The notes under the pieces are model-generated. The model saw nothing but the letters and a program-made list of their open reading frames with translations. It was not told the origin of the DNA and ran no database searches. Source: an uncultured cyanobacterium (lineage in GTDB: Bacteria > Cyanobacteriota > Cyanobacteriia > PCC-6307 > Cyanobiaceae). From it: 64,000 nt of DNA. Within the stretch, counting starts at the first letter, position 1, and every line of letters begins with the position of its first letter. Location: assembly GCA_903917565.1 (NCBI GenBank), contig CAIXBB010000016.1:1-64000 (forward strand), in the 5' to 3' direction. Of the stretch, positions 17,046 through 25,341 are shown in pieces. The translations under genes were made by a program, and so were the position numbers.

Positions 17046-17863
17046 GGCTGATCTTCGCTGAGCAGGCCTGGCAGGACTACCTCCACTGGCAGCAAACCGA
17101 CAAGGTCCTGCTCAAGCGCATCAATACCCTGATCAAGGAAACCACCCGTACGCCGTTTGCAGGAACCGGCAAGCCAGAAGCCCTGCAACACGCCCTTTCT
17201 GGCTACTGGTCTCGCCGCATCAATGACGAGCACCGCATGGTCTACAAGGCCGACGGTGATGCCCTCCTGCTGGCTCAGCTTCGTTATCACTACTGATCGC
17301 CTGGGGGCGAACGGAGTTGGCCGCGCCCTCACCCCCCCCCGCTTCAGGAAGCGCCAGAGCTGTCCCGGCCAGTTGCCCGGCAAATCGCCCTGGCGCAGGG
17401 CGGGACTGGCCATCGAGGCCAGCAGCGGCACGCCCCCCAGCCGCAGGCTGGCGCCCACGTGCACCAGCACGGTCAGGCCGATCAACAGCCAACCCAGCAG
17501 GTGCAGGCCATACACCACATGGTGCAGCTGGCCGTCCCTCAGCCAGTCCTCCTCCATCAACTTGCCGCTGCCCATCGCCAGGGCCAGGGCCGCCAGGGTC
17601 AGGCTGTTGGTCGCCCGCCGCAGCCGTGAGCGGCCCAGGGTGAAGGCATAGGCCACGAAGGGCAGGGCCAGCACCAGCAGCCCAACGCCCATCTGGCCGT
17701 GCAGGTCGATCCAGTCGCCGCCCGGGGTGAACGGCAGCCGCCCCCAGCGGCCGTCGTAGCGGCTGTAGACGATCAGGCCGCTCAGCCAGCAACCCAGCAC
17801 CAGCATGGCCGTGACGCCATGGAGCAGCCGCAGCAGGGAGGGTTGGTAGGGGGGGCGCGCCAA
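16949..17863 (-). CDS. Cytochrome b561-type membrane protein with a run-on C terminus
   Basis: Residues 1-180 form a four-helix cytochrome b561/b6-like domain. Haem-ligand candidates are the His residues in RLLHGVTAMLVLG, WIDLHGQMGVGLL, LHHVVYGLHLLG and LTVLVHVGAS. The normal end should lie near FLKRGGVRARP (about residue 175-190, base 17300). In this sequence the frame stays open for about 115 further codons, entirely antisense to yoeB and most of yefM. The extension is probably not a natural domain and suggests that arrival of the toxin-antitoxin module removed the original stop. TTG start. Likely an electron-transfer membrane protein. Confidence 0.7.
   Translation of the reverse strand: MARPPYQPSLLRLLHGVTAMLVLGCWLSGLIVYSRYDGRWGRLPFTPGGDWIDLHGQMGVGLLVLALPFVAYAFTLGRSRLRRATNSLTLAALALAMGSGKLMEEDWLRDGQLHHVVYGLHLLGWLLIGLTVLVHVGASLRLGGVPLLASMASPALRQGDLPGNWPGQLWRFLKRGGVRARPTPFAPRRSVVITKLSQQEGITVGLVDHAVLVIDAARPVARKGVLQGFWLAGSCKRRTGGFLDQGIDALEQDLVGLLPVEVVLPGLLSEDQPHSLRLRSWPWPASRLAVASSRRLAFSGTRRR
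17042..17296 (+). CDS. yoeB: YoeB-family ribosome-dependent mRNA interferase
   Basis: An 84-residue RelE-fold toxin: FAEQAWQDYLHWQQTDKVLL, KRINTLIKET, the catalytic-region WSRRINDEHRMVYK and a terminal RYHY with the conserved His-Tyr. It cleaves mRNA in the ribosomal A site when YefM is degraded. It lies entirely opposite the C-terminal extension of the cytochrome b gene at 16949-17863. Confidence 0.95.
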   Translation: MRLIFAEQAWQDYLHWQQTDKVLLKRINTLIKETTRTPFAGTGKPEALQHALSGYWSRRINDEHRMVYKADGDALLLAQLRYHY

Positions 17864-17891
17864 TCGGGACAGAAGACGGCCGGAGTCAGCC

Positions 17892-18602
17892 TCAGCGTGT
17901 CATGGCGGGGCGCGAGGACGCCACCAGCCCACGCTTGATCAACGGTTGCAGATCGGCGATGCGCAGGCCACCCGCCACGTCTTCGACGGTGCCCTTGTTG
18001 CGCAGTTTGGTGAGGGTGCGGGACGCCGTCTCCCGTGCCAGGCCGGCCAGCAGACCCAGTTCCCGCTGGGCGAGGGTCGGCACCGTGGCCTGTGGGTCTC
18101 CCGCAGACGAGCTGCGCTGGGCGAGATAGGCCAGCGCATTCAGCAGGCGCGTGCTGGCATCGCTGTCCTGAATGGCAAACCGCTGGTTGAGGTCCCGCAG
18201 GCGCGACGCCTCCAGCCTGGCCAGGGCCAGGGCGAAACCGGCCTCTTGCCGAAGCAGAGCCTCGAACGGCTCTTCACGCAGTTTCACCACCGTGACCGGG
18301 GTGAGGGCCACCACATCGGCCGAGCGCGCCGAGTGGGCGAGGGCGGCCATCTCACCAAAGAGGCATCCGGGCCCGAGGACCGCCAGGACCACCTCAACGC
18401 CATCGGTGGTGTGGGTCCGCACCTTGGCCATCCCGGCGGTGATCACGAACAGGGATCCCCCCCAGTCCTGCTCCATCACGAGCACCTGGTCGGAACCATG
18501 GCGGCTTTCCAGATGGCGATCCAGCAGCTGCCCGCACTGCCCGGCCGTGAGCGAGGCAAACAACGGCAGGGCCTGGAGTGCTTCGGCCGTGAACGCATCC
18601 AT
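17892..18602 (-). CDS. Crp/Fnr-family transcriptional regulator
   Basis: A 236-residue regulator. The N-terminal cyclic-nucleotide-binding fold (PLFASLTAGQCGQLLDRHLE, GCLFGEMAAL) is followed by a dimer helix and a C-terminal winged helix with LAQRELGLLAGLARETASRT as recognition region. The GxxGE...R motif of true cAMP binders is only partly present (LFGEMAALAHSARSA), so the ligand is uncertain. Two Crp-type dyads lie upstream of the neighbouring 93-residue gene and may be its targets. Confidence 0.88.
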   Translation of the reverse strand: MDAFTAEALQALPLFASLTAGQCGQLLDRHLESRHGSDQVLVMEQDWGGSLFVITAGMAKVRTHTTDGVEVVLAVLGPGCLFGEMAALAHSARSADVVALTPVTVVKLREEPFEALLRQEAGFALALARLEASRLRDLNQRFAIQDSDASTRLLNALAYLAQRSSSAGDPQATVPTLAQRELGLLAGLARETASRTLTKLRNKGTVEDVAGGLRIADLQPLIKRGLVASSRPAMTR

Positions 18603-18730
18603 GCTCCGAACAATACGTTTGCCGGATGACTCCCCAGCGGCGGATGGCACTGAATCTTGTTCTTTCTCAGCAGAATCCCTCGGGTCGGAGTATCCCCGCC
18701 CGAGGGTGAAGGTGGGGCTGGCCGGGGCGC

Positions 18731-19012
18731 TCACCGTTTCATGCCGAGCAGCCAGTCGGAGGTTTTGCTCGGGGAGGGATGGACCATCGGCCGTCCTTTC
18801 GCCACGCTCGAGCCGCTGCTGACTCCGGCGGTCTTGGGGAAGGGGCCCTGGCGACGGGGCCCGTCCTCCGCACTCCTGGCGATCGAGGGTTTCACCCCAC
18901 TGATCGGGACAGCCATGGCCGGGGCGAGGCTGATCACGGTCGCGCCGACGATGACTGCGGCGCCAAGGGTGGCGCCAACGATGGCAGCGCGAAAGGAAGT
19001 GAGAGGTTTCAT
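18731..19012 (-). CDS. Small exported protein, 93 residues
   Basis: The N terminus has a signal-peptide pattern: a Lys/Arg start, then a hydrophobic core AAIVGATLGAAVIVGATVIS, and an APAMA-V cleavage-like site near residue 33. The mature part is short, basic and Pro/Ser-rich, without Cys. I do not recognise a family. It lies between psbA and the Crp/Fnr gene on the same strand, with two Crp-like dyads upstream, so it may be Crp-regulated. Confidence 0.6.
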   Translation of the reverse strand: MKPLTSFRAAIVGATLGAAVIVGATVISLAPAMAVPISGVKPSIARSAEDGPRRQGPFPKTAGVSSGSSVAKGRPMVHPSPSKTSDWLLGMKR

Positions 19013-19083
19013 GGGCCTGGGGGAGAGGGGGAGGCGTTGGATTCGCCTGTCGTTTCACTCTCCGATTCCTGGATCGATAGGGT

Positions 19084-19099
19084 GTTGAGCTGGGTCAAC
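19084..19099. promoter_or_regulatory. Crp/Fnr-type dyad GTTGA-N6-TCAAC
   Basis: A perfect 5-bp inverted repeat with the 6-bp spacing used by Crp/Fnr proteins. Its centre is about 80 bases upstream of the small exported-protein gene and 44 bases from a second dyad. A Crp/Fnr gene lies just beyond. Confidence 0.45.
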
Positions 19100-19127
19100 C
19101 GGGGCCTTGAGATTGCGCAAGCCCGGG

Positions 19128-19143
19128 TGTGATCCGGATCACT
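19128..19143. promoter_or_regulatory. Crp-consensus-like site TGTGA-N6-TCACT
   Basis: TGTGATCCGGATCACT matches the TGTGA-N6-TCACA Crp consensus at 9 of 10 defined positions, and its inner 14 bases are a perfect palindrome. Its centre is about 124 bases upstream of the 93-residue gene. The site is probably bound by the adjacent regulator. Confidence 0.55.
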
Positions 19144-19182
19144 CGCTCCCAAGGACTCCCGCCGCTGGACGGACAACAGAAT

Positions 19183-19204
19183 GGGCCCGGAGGAGTCCGG
19201 GCCC
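19183..19204 (-). terminator. Probable psbA terminator
   Basis: A GC-rich perfect 9-bp stem (GGGCCCGGA / TCCGGGCCC) with a 4-base loop lies 47 bases past the psbA stop. On the minus strand it is followed by ATTCTGTT. Confidence 0.65.
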
Positions 19205-19250
19205 GATAGGAGTTCAGTGAGTTGTCGGCTGGATGGGGTTCAAAGCCCCA

Positions 19251-20330
19251 CTAACCGATCGACGGTGCGCTGAGAGCCACGGGGGTGCCCGATGTGGCCG
19301 CCAGATCAAGGGGGAAATTGTGCACGTTGCGCTCGTGCATCGCCTCGATGCCCAGGCCGCCTCGGTTGAGGATGTCGGCCCAGGTGTCGAGCACCCGCCC
19401 CTGGTGGTCAAGGATCGAGTGGTTGAAGTTCAGCCCGTTGAGGTTGAACGAGAAGCTCACCACCGCCAGGGCCGCGAACCAGATGCCCACCACCGGCCAG
19501 GCGGCCAGGAAGAAGTGGAGGCTGCGGCTGTTGTTGAAGGAGGCGTACTGGAAGATCAGCCGGCCGAAGTAGCCGTGGGCGGCCACGATGTTGTAGGTCT
19601 CCTCTTCCTGGCCAAACTTGTAGCCCCTGTTCTGGGATTCGGTTTCGGTGGTTTCCCGCACCAGGGAGCTGGTGACGAGCGAACCATGCATGGCAGAGAA
19701 CAGGGCACCGCCGAAGATGCCCGCCACGCCGAGCATGTGGAAGGGGTGCATGAGCACGTTGTGCTCCGCCTGCAGCACCAGCATGAAGTTGAAGGTGCCG
19801 GAGATCCCCAGGGGCATGGCATCGGAGAAGGAACCCTGGCCGATGGCATAGATGAGCAGCACGGCGGTGGCGGCGGCCACCGGGGCCGAGTAGGCCACGG
19901 CGATCCAGGGGCGCATTCCCAGGCGGTAGCTCAGTTCCCACTCCCGGCCCATCCAGCAGAAGATGCCGATCAGGAAGTGGAAAATGATCAGCTGGTAGGG
20001 GCCGCCGTTGTAGAGCCACTCGTCGAGGCTGGCGGCTTCCCAGATGGGGTAGAAATGCAGGCCGATCGCATTGGAGCTGGGCACTACGGCGGCGGTGATG
20101 ATGTTGTTGCCGTAGAGCAGGCCGCCGGAGACGGGCTCGCGGATGCCGTCGATGTCGACGGGCGGGGCGCCGATGAAGGCGATCACAAAGCAGACGGTGG
20201 CCGTGAGCAGGGTGGGGATCATCAGCACACCGAACCAGCCCACGTAGAGGCGGTTCTCGGTGCTGGTGACCCAGCTTTTGAAGCGATCCCAGGGATGGAT
20301 CCCGGAACGCGACAGGTTGGTGATGGTCAT
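19251..20330 (-). CDS. psbA: Photosystem II D1 protein, high-light (E130) form
   Basis: Core reaction-centre protein of photosystem II in the thylakoid membrane, 359 residues. Ligands fall at canonical positions: D170, E189, H332, E333, D342 and A344 for the Mn cluster; Y161 and H190; H198 for P680; H215 and H272 for the iron; S264 for plastoquinone. Residue 130 is Glu, as in the D1:2 (high-light) type rather than Gln. The C-terminal extension after A344 is 15 residues and would be removed by CtpA. A GC-rich terminator follows. Other psbA copies are expected elsewhere in the genome. Confidence 0.98.
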   Translation of the reverse strand: MTITNLSRSGIHPWDRFKSWVTSTENRLYVGWFGVLMIPTLLTATVCFVIAFIGAPPVDIDGIREPVSGGLLYGNNIITAAVVPSSNAIGLHFYPIWEAASLDEWLYNGGPYQLIIFHFLIGIFCWMGREWELSYRLGMRPWIAVAYSAPVAAATAVLLIYAIGQGSFSDAMPLGISGTFNFMLVLQAEHNVLMHPFHMLGVAGIFGGALFSAMHGSLVTSSLVRETTETESQNRGYKFGQEEETYNIVAAHGYFGRLIFQYASFNNSRSLHFFLAAWPVVGIWFAALAVVSFSFNLNGLNFNHSILDHQGRVLDTWADILNRGGLGIEAMHERNVHNFPLDLAATSGTPVALSAPSIG

Positions 20331-20456
20331 GGCAGGACATCCGAAGATGGATAGACCGGGAGGGACGGGCGGTGTCACCGCCTTGCGGCCATACCGCTTG
20401 CTACTCCCAGACCATAAAACGATAACGTTGAATCCCCTGGGACCGGGGCTCCTGCC

Positions 20457-20999
20457 ATGCCTGCTTCTGCTCAACCTGTTTCGGGCCCTTCAGCCACCCG
20501 AAGGCGCCCGTGGGCCTCAAGGCTGGTGCCCCTGCTCCTGGGGCTGCTGCTGGTGCTGACCCTGGCGCCCGGCCTGGCCCGCGCCGCAGAAGGCGCGCGC
20601 TGGAGCGTGCGGGACCAGGATGACAATCGCTGGTCGCTGCGGATCTTCGCCCAGCCCGATCCCGCCTACCCCAGCGGCGATCGCCTGCGCCTCAGCGCCC
20701 TCACCCCGGGGATCGCCGTCGACCATGCCAGGCCCCTGCTGATCAGCGATGGCACGGGTGGCGCCTGGACCCTGGCCAACCGCAGCGAGGAGCTGGTGGC
20801 CCCTGGAGGCGGCGCCCTGCCGGAGGGGTCGGCCCAGTTCGACATGGCCGACCTGCTGCCCCGCCCCAGTGAGGCCCTGCCCCTGGCGCTCACCCTGCCC
20901 CTGAGCGGAGAGGCGTCGGCGCTGCTGGTGCTCGGTCCCGCGGAAACAGAAGCGCTGCACGGCCTGCGCAACCCTGCTGCCACGGCTCAGGAGGGGTGA
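20457..20999 (+). CDS. DUF3122 family exported protein
   Basis: A 180-residue cyanobacterial protein of unknown function. The N terminus carries a signal peptide (basic region, [16 protein letters not shown], then LARAAEG). The mature part is a compact beta-rich domain with [20 protein letters not shown] and [20 protein letters not shown], typical of DUF3122. It is divergent from psbA across about 126 bases and converges on the DUF421 gene with a 13-base overlap. Confidence 0.75.
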   Translation: MPASAQPVSGPSATRRRPWASRLVPLLLGLLLVLTLAPGLARAAEGARWSVRDQDDNRWSLRIFAQPDPAYPSGDRLRLSALTPGIAVDHARPLLISDGTGGAWTLANRSEELVAPGGGALPEGSAQFDMADLLPRPSEALPLALTLPLSGEASALLVLGPAETEALHGLRNPAATAQEG

Positions 21000-21460
21000 G
21001 GTCTGGGGAGCACCGTGATGGAGCCATTGTTTTCCAGAATGGCCACGTGCACGTTGTCAACGGCGGTGCAGCCTGCCGATCGGATCGCCGCATCCAGTTC
21101 ATTTCTGGTCAGCTGCGAACGCCGCAGCACATCGCCATAGACCCTGCCGTTGTGGACCAGCACCTGAGGTCGACCCTCCACGAACCTCTCGATGGCTTTG
21201 CTGGAAATTGTCGCCGCCCCAACGAGATGGTTCAGGGCAACCAGAGTCACGGCGGAAATCAGGCCGCCGACCAGCGAGTTGTCGCCGCCATTCATGGAGT
21301 TCTGTACGGCGTTCGAGAGGATCAGCAGCAGCACCAGATCAAAGGTGGCGAGCTGGCCGACCTGGCGCTTCCCCGTCAGCCGCAGGAGCAGCAGCAGAAA
21401 CAGATAAACAACGGCACCACGGAAGACGAACTCCCAGATGGGGATGGAAAGATGCGCCAT
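20987..21460 (-). CDS. DUF421 (YetF-like) membrane protein
   Basis: A 157-residue protein with three N-terminal membrane helices (VYLFLLLLLRLTGKRQVGQL, FDLVLLLILSNAVQNSM, LVGGLISAVTLVALNHLVG) and a soluble YetF domain (PQVLVHNGRVYGDVLRRSQL, then TRNELDAAIRSAG). GKRQVGQLATFDLV is the family signature. Relatives act in the cell envelope or in spore coats, but the activity is unknown. It follows a small membrane gene on the same strand. Confidence 0.88.
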   Translation of the reverse strand: MAHLSIPIWEFVFRGAVVYLFLLLLLRLTGKRQVGQLATFDLVLLLILSNAVQNSMNGGDNSLVGGLISAVTLVALNHLVGAATISSKAIERFVEGRPQVLVHNGRVYGDVLRRSQLTRNELDAAIRSAGCTAVDNVHVAILENNGSITVLPRPHPS

Positions 21461-21470
21461 GGAAGCACTG

Positions 21471-21662
21471 TCATCGGCCGATGCGGATGCTGCGCAGCGA
21501 ATCCATCAGGCCAAGAATGTTCAGCAGCCAGACCACGACCGCCACGACGACGACAATGTTCAGGATGCGTTTGATCTTGCCATCCATCGGGATGTAGTTG
21601 TTGACGAGCCACAGCAGCACTCCAACAACAATCAGGGTGATGATCAGTGAAATCAGGGACAT
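21471..21662 (-). CDS. Small two-helix membrane protein, Thivi_2564 type
   Basis: A 63-residue protein with two hydrophobic helices, LIITLIVVGVLLWLVNNYIP and ILNIVVVVAVVVWLLNILGL, joined by MDGKIKR. This pattern fits the Thivi_2564 family of small membrane proteins, whose function is unknown. It is only 10 bases upstream of the DUF421 gene, so the two are probably co-transcribed. Confidence 0.8.
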   Translation of the reverse strand: MSLISLIITLIVVGVLLWLVNNYIPMDGKIKRILNIVVVVAVVVWLLNILGLMDSLRSIRIGR

Positions 21663-21831
21663 GAAGGGGCCTCTTCAGGAATCACGGCGAAAGGGTTGAT
21701 GCAATTGGAAGATTGTGTCATGGGAGGCCTGAAAAGGCCTTTCGCAGCCCATCTGCCGCAGATTTGCGTTTCACGCGCGCCTGTTCGGAAGGTGGGCTCA
21801 CGATGCTGGTGGACCCCTTTTCGCTGGACCC

Positions 21832-22662
21832 ATGTCGGATTGCTTTGGGGACTATCTGCGCACAATCGGTCGCATTCCCCTGTTGACACCTTCAGAAGAA
21901 CTGCATCTCGGCGCTCAGGTCCAGGACTGGCGTTCCCTCCCGGCTCCGGGCCCTGGCCAGGAACGGCGGGGGCGACGGGCTTTGGCGCGCATGGTGACGG
22001 GCAATCTGCGCCTGGTGGTGTCCCTCTGCAAGCAGCAGCACCACCGCATCCGTCTGATGCATCTGGATCCGATGGATGTGGTGCAGGCCGGAAATCTTGG
22101 CCTGATCCGTGCCGTGGAGCTTTTCCTGCCCGAGCGGGGCTGCAGATTTTCCACCTACGGCTCCTGGTGGATCCGCCAGTCGGTGCACCGCCATCTCCAG
22201 GAGACGACGGGGCTGATCCGGGTACCGCCCCAGATGGCGGCCCTGGCCCGCAAGGTTCACGCGCTTCGCACGGCCTCGCCTCAGCCCCTGACGTTGGCAG
22301 CGATCGGTTCCGAGTTGGGCGAGAGCGTCAAACGGCTGGAGACCGTGCTTCAGGCCTCCCATGACCTGCAGACCCTCTCCCTCGATCAGGCGTTGGGCAG
22401 TTCCGATGGGGAGGTGAGTTTGACTGATCTGATCGGTGATCCCAGCGAGCCCGGCCTTCAGGACGATTACCAGTGGCTCCACAGTGAACTCACCCAGCTG
22501 AACCCCACCGAACGCCAGGTGCTGCGCCTTCGTTATGCCGACGACGGTTCCCCGTCGCTGGCCCAGATCGGCAAGTGCATCGGGATGTCCAAGCACAAGG
22601 TGCAGCATCTGGAGCGAAAGGCGTTGCTCAAGTTGCGGCAACGCCTGGCGAAGGTCCTCTGA
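21832..22662 (+). CDS. Sigma-70 family RNA polymerase sigma factor (alternative)
   Basis: A 276-residue factor. Region 1.2 is DYLRTIGRIPLLTPSEE. Region 2 is NLRLVVSLCKQQ, LDPMDVVQAGNLGLIRAVE and FSTYGSWWIRQSVHRHL. Region 3 follows, and region 4 has LNPTERQVLRLRYADDGSP and an HTH. It lacks the long N terminus of the principal factor, so it is a group 2-like alternative factor. It is flanked by small stress-type membrane proteins and a CsbD-like gene, which suggests a stress regulon, but no target promoter could be read. Confidence 0.92.
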   Translation: MSDCFGDYLRTIGRIPLLTPSEELHLGAQVQDWRSLPAPGPGQERRGRRALARMVTGNLRLVVSLCKQQHHRIRLMHLDPMDVVQAGNLGLIRAVELFLPERGCRFSTYGSWWIRQSVHRHLQETTGLIRVPPQMAALARKVHALRTASPQPLTLAAIGSELGESVKRLETVLQASHDLQTLSLDQALGSSDGEVSLTDLIGDPSEPGLQDDYQWLHSELTQLNPTERQVLRLRYADDGSPSLAQIGKCIGMSKHKVQHLERKALLKLRQRLAKVL

Positions 22663-22682
22663 TCCCTGGAATCGCCTCATTC

Positions 22683-22829
22683 TCATACGGTCCGACCGCT
22701 GAGCAGCCGGGAGACAATGACGATCAAGGCGATGACCAGGAGAAGATGGATGAAGCCGCCCATGGTGTAGGACGTCACCAGTCCAAGCACCCAGAGAATC
22801 ACCAGAATGACGGCGATTGATTCCAGCAT
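22683..22829 (-). CDS. lmo0937-type small membrane protein, 48 residues
   Basis: A very short frame starts with ATG after a GGAGACCCC ribosome-binding region. It encodes two hydrophobic helices, with LESIAVILVILWVLGLVTSY then TMGGFIHLLLVIALIVIVSR. The central VTSYTMGGFIHLLLVIA pattern is characteristic of the lmo0937 family. Function unknown, often stress-associated. It converges on the sigma-factor gene, 20 bases from its stop. Confidence 0.85.
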   Translation of the reverse strand: MLESIAVILVILWVLGLVTSYTMGGFIHLLLVIALIVIVSRLLSGRTV

Positions 22830-22871
22830 TGGGGTCTCCTTTCGATGGGGATGAATGGATCGGATTGGCGC

Positions 22872-23225
22872 TTAATTGATCTTGTCCGCCAGCTTGTCGG
22901 AGGCATCACCGGCCTTGCGGGCGGCCGCCTTGGCGCCGTCCTTCACGGCTTCAGTCGCGTTCATGGCGGAGGCTTGCATCTGCTTGGCCTTGCCCTTGAC
23001 CTGGTGGCCTGGATCGCCGGTGATTTCGCCGTAGGCGGATTCCAGCTTGCCTTCGGTTTCCTTGGCTTTGGCAGTCATCTTGTCGGACATGGTGGCGATG
23101 GCGATGGGAGTGATGGAGGAGGCAGGGCTGGCCATGGCCGTAGCTGGCCATTGGATCATCAGGGAGACAACCAGGGCGGCCATGGAGGCCAGAGAGAGCA
23201 GGCGTCTTCGGAGGCGAATTCTCAT
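22872..23225 (-). CDS. CsbD-like stress protein with a signal peptide
   Basis: A 117-residue protein. Residues 1-32 are a signal peptide (RIRLRRRLL, then a hydrophobic core, cleaving near AMASPA). The mature part is a Lys/Ala-rich CsbD-like domain (MTAKAKETEGKLESAYGEIT, DPGHQVKGKAKQMQASA). CsbD domains occur in general stress proteins of unknown mechanism. The start MRIRL was chosen over upstream codons because the signal peptide begins there. It is probably in the same unit as the small gene downstream. Confidence 0.8.
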   Translation of the reverse strand: MRIRLRRRLLSLASMAALVVSLMIQWPATAMASPASSITPIAIATMSDKMTAKAKETEGKLESAYGEITGDPGHQVKGKAKQMQASAMNATEAVKDGAKAAARKAGDASDKLADKIN

Positions 23226-23434
23226 CAGGTCTTCCTTCAAGAGGGTGCACTCCTTCTCTAGGGAGCTTTGGGCTCTGCGAAGACGTCTGTTTTCGCCACC
23301 TGGGCCCGCAGGATGCAGCGTCCGTCGCTTGTTCAGTGGTGTCAGGCTGTCTGGGCTCTGTAGCGATTCATTTCTCTTTTGCTGCACTCTGCTTCGCTTC
23401 TGCCATAAGCAGCCAGATCCGCTTGCAGGCCGCC

Positions 23435-24010
23435 ATGAACACCACCCGCCTGGAGGCCTTCAGTGACGGCGTCCTGGCCATTGTCATCACGATCATGGTG
23501 CTGGAGATCAAGGTGCCCCACAACACAGAACCGGCGGCCCTGGTACCCCTGATCCCTGTCTTCCTGAGTTATCTCCTGAGCTTTGTCTATATCGGCATCT
23601 ACTGGAACAACCACCACCACATGCTGCACACGCTGCAGCACGTCAGCGGCCCTGTCCTGCTGGCCAACCTGCATCTGTTGTTCTGGTTGTCGCTGGTGCC
23701 ATTCGCCACGGGCTGGATGGGCCAGAACCACCGGGCGATCGCGCCGGCGGCCCTCTATGGGGCGGTCATGGTCATGGCGGCGGTGGCCTACTTCATCCTC
23801 CAGGGGCGGATCATCCCCAGCCAGGGCAGCGACTCCCTGCTGCGCCGCGCCGTGGGTCGCGACTGGAAGGGGCACACCTCCCTGACGCTTTACCTGGTGG
23901 CGATGCTGGCGAGCCTGCGCTCCCCGGGCCTCGCCCAGGCGCTCTATGCCCTGGTGGCCCTGATGTGGCTGATCCCGGATCGGCGCATCGAGCGGGTCCT
24001 GTCCGACTAG
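23435..24010 (+). CDS. DUF1211/TMEM175-type membrane protein (putative K+ channel)
   Basis: A 191-residue protein with about six membrane helices. It starts with TTRLEAFSDGVLAIVITIMV, containing the R-x3-FSDG motif that lines the pore in bacterial TMEM175 channels. Next come SYLLSFVYIGIYWNNHHHML and the His-rich segment. The start ATG follows GGCCGCC and matches family N termini. It converges on the last gene of the Nit1C cluster with a 4-base overlap. Confidence 0.88.
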   Translation: MNTTRLEAFSDGVLAIVITIMVLEIKVPHNTEPAALVPLIPVFLSYLLSFVYIGIYWNNHHHMLHTLQHVSGPVLLANLHLLFWLSLVPFATGWMGQNHRAIAPAALYGAVMVMAAVAYFILQGRIIPSQGSDSLLRRAVGRDWKGHTSLTLYLVAMLASLRSPGLAQALYALVALMWLIPDRRIERVLSD

Positions 24011-24282
24011 GCGCTCAGGATCCCCACCCGCTCCGCTTCGCCGAACCGGGCGGCCTGCTCCAGCAGGCGCCGTTCCTCCTCATCGGCCCGGGTGCAGGCG
24101 AAGCCGTAGCGGGCCCGCACCCGCTCGGAGGCCTGCCGCAGCGCCAGGGTTCCCTTGGCCCGCAGCTCCGCCACCGTCATGGTCTGGCCCGGGGCGAGAT
24201 GCTCGAGGATCACCGTTGAAGGGGAATAGAGGCGGCTCCTGCCCCCATCCGGCCATTCCAGAGTCAGCTCCACTTCCGGCAT
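24007..24282 (-). CDS. MSMEG_0570 family nitrogen-starvation protein
   Basis: A 91-residue protein (PEVELTLEWPDGGRSRLYSP, ...AELRAKGTLALRQASERVRA). It is the smallest member of the Nit1C set, and its presence beside the other members makes the assignment firm. Function unknown. It lies 60 bases after the AIR-synthase-like gene and is probably the last gene of the minus-strand operon. Confidence 0.85.
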   Translation of the reverse strand: MPEVELTLEWPDGGRSRLYSPSTVILEHLAPGQTMTVAELRAKGTLALRQASERVRARYGFACTRADEEERRLLEQAARFGEAERVGILSA

Positions 24283-24342
24283 GGCACCCCCACCACCCAG
24301 CGAAGCTATTGTGCGCCGTGGCCGCTCCGCCTGCGGTGGCGA

Positions 24343-25341
24343 TCACAACAGCGCCCCGAAGCCCGTGAGCGGCGCCTCTTCCCGCCAGATCTCCTCCTGC
24401 CGGCCCTGCTTCACCAGCACCAGCCGCTGCTCGGAGGTGAAGGTGCCCACCCGCTGCAGCAGCAAGCCACCGCAGCTGCTGACCCGTTCGGCCAGCCGGC
24501 ACTCCTGATCGGGCCGGGCGGCCAGCAGGAAGCCGAAGCTGGGAAAGCAGCTGAGCCAGGGTTCGAGCGCCACCCCGGCGGGGGGCCGGATCGCGGCCAG
24601 ATCGAGACACAGGCCGCAGCCGGCCGCCTCGCAGAACATGGCGGCGGTGCCCACCAGGCCGCCCATGCTGATGTCCTTGGCAGCATGGACACTGGCGTCG
24701 GCCGCCAGGGCGGCCATCAGGGCCAGCTGGCGCCGCAGCCGGGCGGGGTCGGCGCCGGTGGCCGCATCCCAGCAGAGGGAATCGCCGCGGAAGTCGCCAT
24801 TGGGGTCGATCAGCAGGTGGCAATGGTCGCCGGCTCGGGCGGCGCGGGCCGAGAGCACCGGGCCAGCCGCCATGCCCAGCACCGCCACCGCCAGGGCGTC
24901 GTAGGGGCTCTGCAGGTTGGTGTGGCCCCCCACCACCGGTACGGCGAACACCTCCGAGGCCCGGCGCAGGCCCGCCAGCACCTCCGCCCCATGGGCGGCG
25001 CTGCGGCACCAGAGGCTGTTCACCACCGCGATCGGCGTGCCGCCCATGGCGGCGATGTCGCTGAGGTTCACCAGCACGCCGCACCAGCCGGCGAACCATG
25101 GGTCGCCTGTCACCAGGGCCGGGTGCAGGCCCTCGCAGGCCAGCAGCAGCGGCGCGGCCACCGGCGGCAGCAGGGCGGCATCGTCGCCGAGGGCGGCGGC
25201 GGGGCCCAGCTCGGGGAAGGGCTGGTGGGGAAAGGCCGCCGCCGGTGCCTGGATGTCGGTCTTGCCGGTGAGGCCGCTGAGCTGGCGCAGCCTGCCGGCC
25301 AGGGCCGCCAGGGGCAGATCCTGCGCCTCAGCGCTGCTCAC
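24343..25341 (-). CDS. Sll0787-type AIR-synthase-related protein of the Nit1C cluster
   Basis: A 332-residue protein of the PurM/SelD superfamily: LGDDAALLPP near residue 80 (ATP/Mg-binding type), MGGTPIAVVNSLW, VVGGHTNLQSPYDALAVAVL and KDISMGGLVGTAAMF. Members of this superfamily use ATP to activate amide or selenide substrates; the substrate here is unknown. The GTG start overlaps the GNAT stop (GTGA), so both are translated together. In Synechocystis the equivalent is Sll0787. Confidence 0.88.
   Translation of the reverse strand: MSSAEAQDLPLAALAGRLRQLSGLTGKTDIQAPAAAFPHQPFPELGPAAALGDDAALLPPVAAPLLLACEGLHPALVTGDPWFAGWCGVLVNLSDIAAMGGTPIAVVNSLWCRSAAHGAEVLAGLRRASEVFAVPVVGGHTNLQSPYDALAVAVLGMAAGPVLSARAARAGDHCHLLIDPNGDFRGDSLCWDAATGADPARLRRQLALMAALAADASVHAAKDISMGGLVGTAAMFCEAAGCGLCLDLAAIRPPAGVALEPWLSCFPSFGFLLAARPDQECRLAERVSSCGGLLLQRVGTFTSEQRLVLVKQGRQEEIWREEAPLTGFGALL

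Noticed and set aside
19233-20354. 373-codon plus-strand frame opposite psbA
   Set aside because: psbA is certain by sequence; the opposite frame is a shadow.
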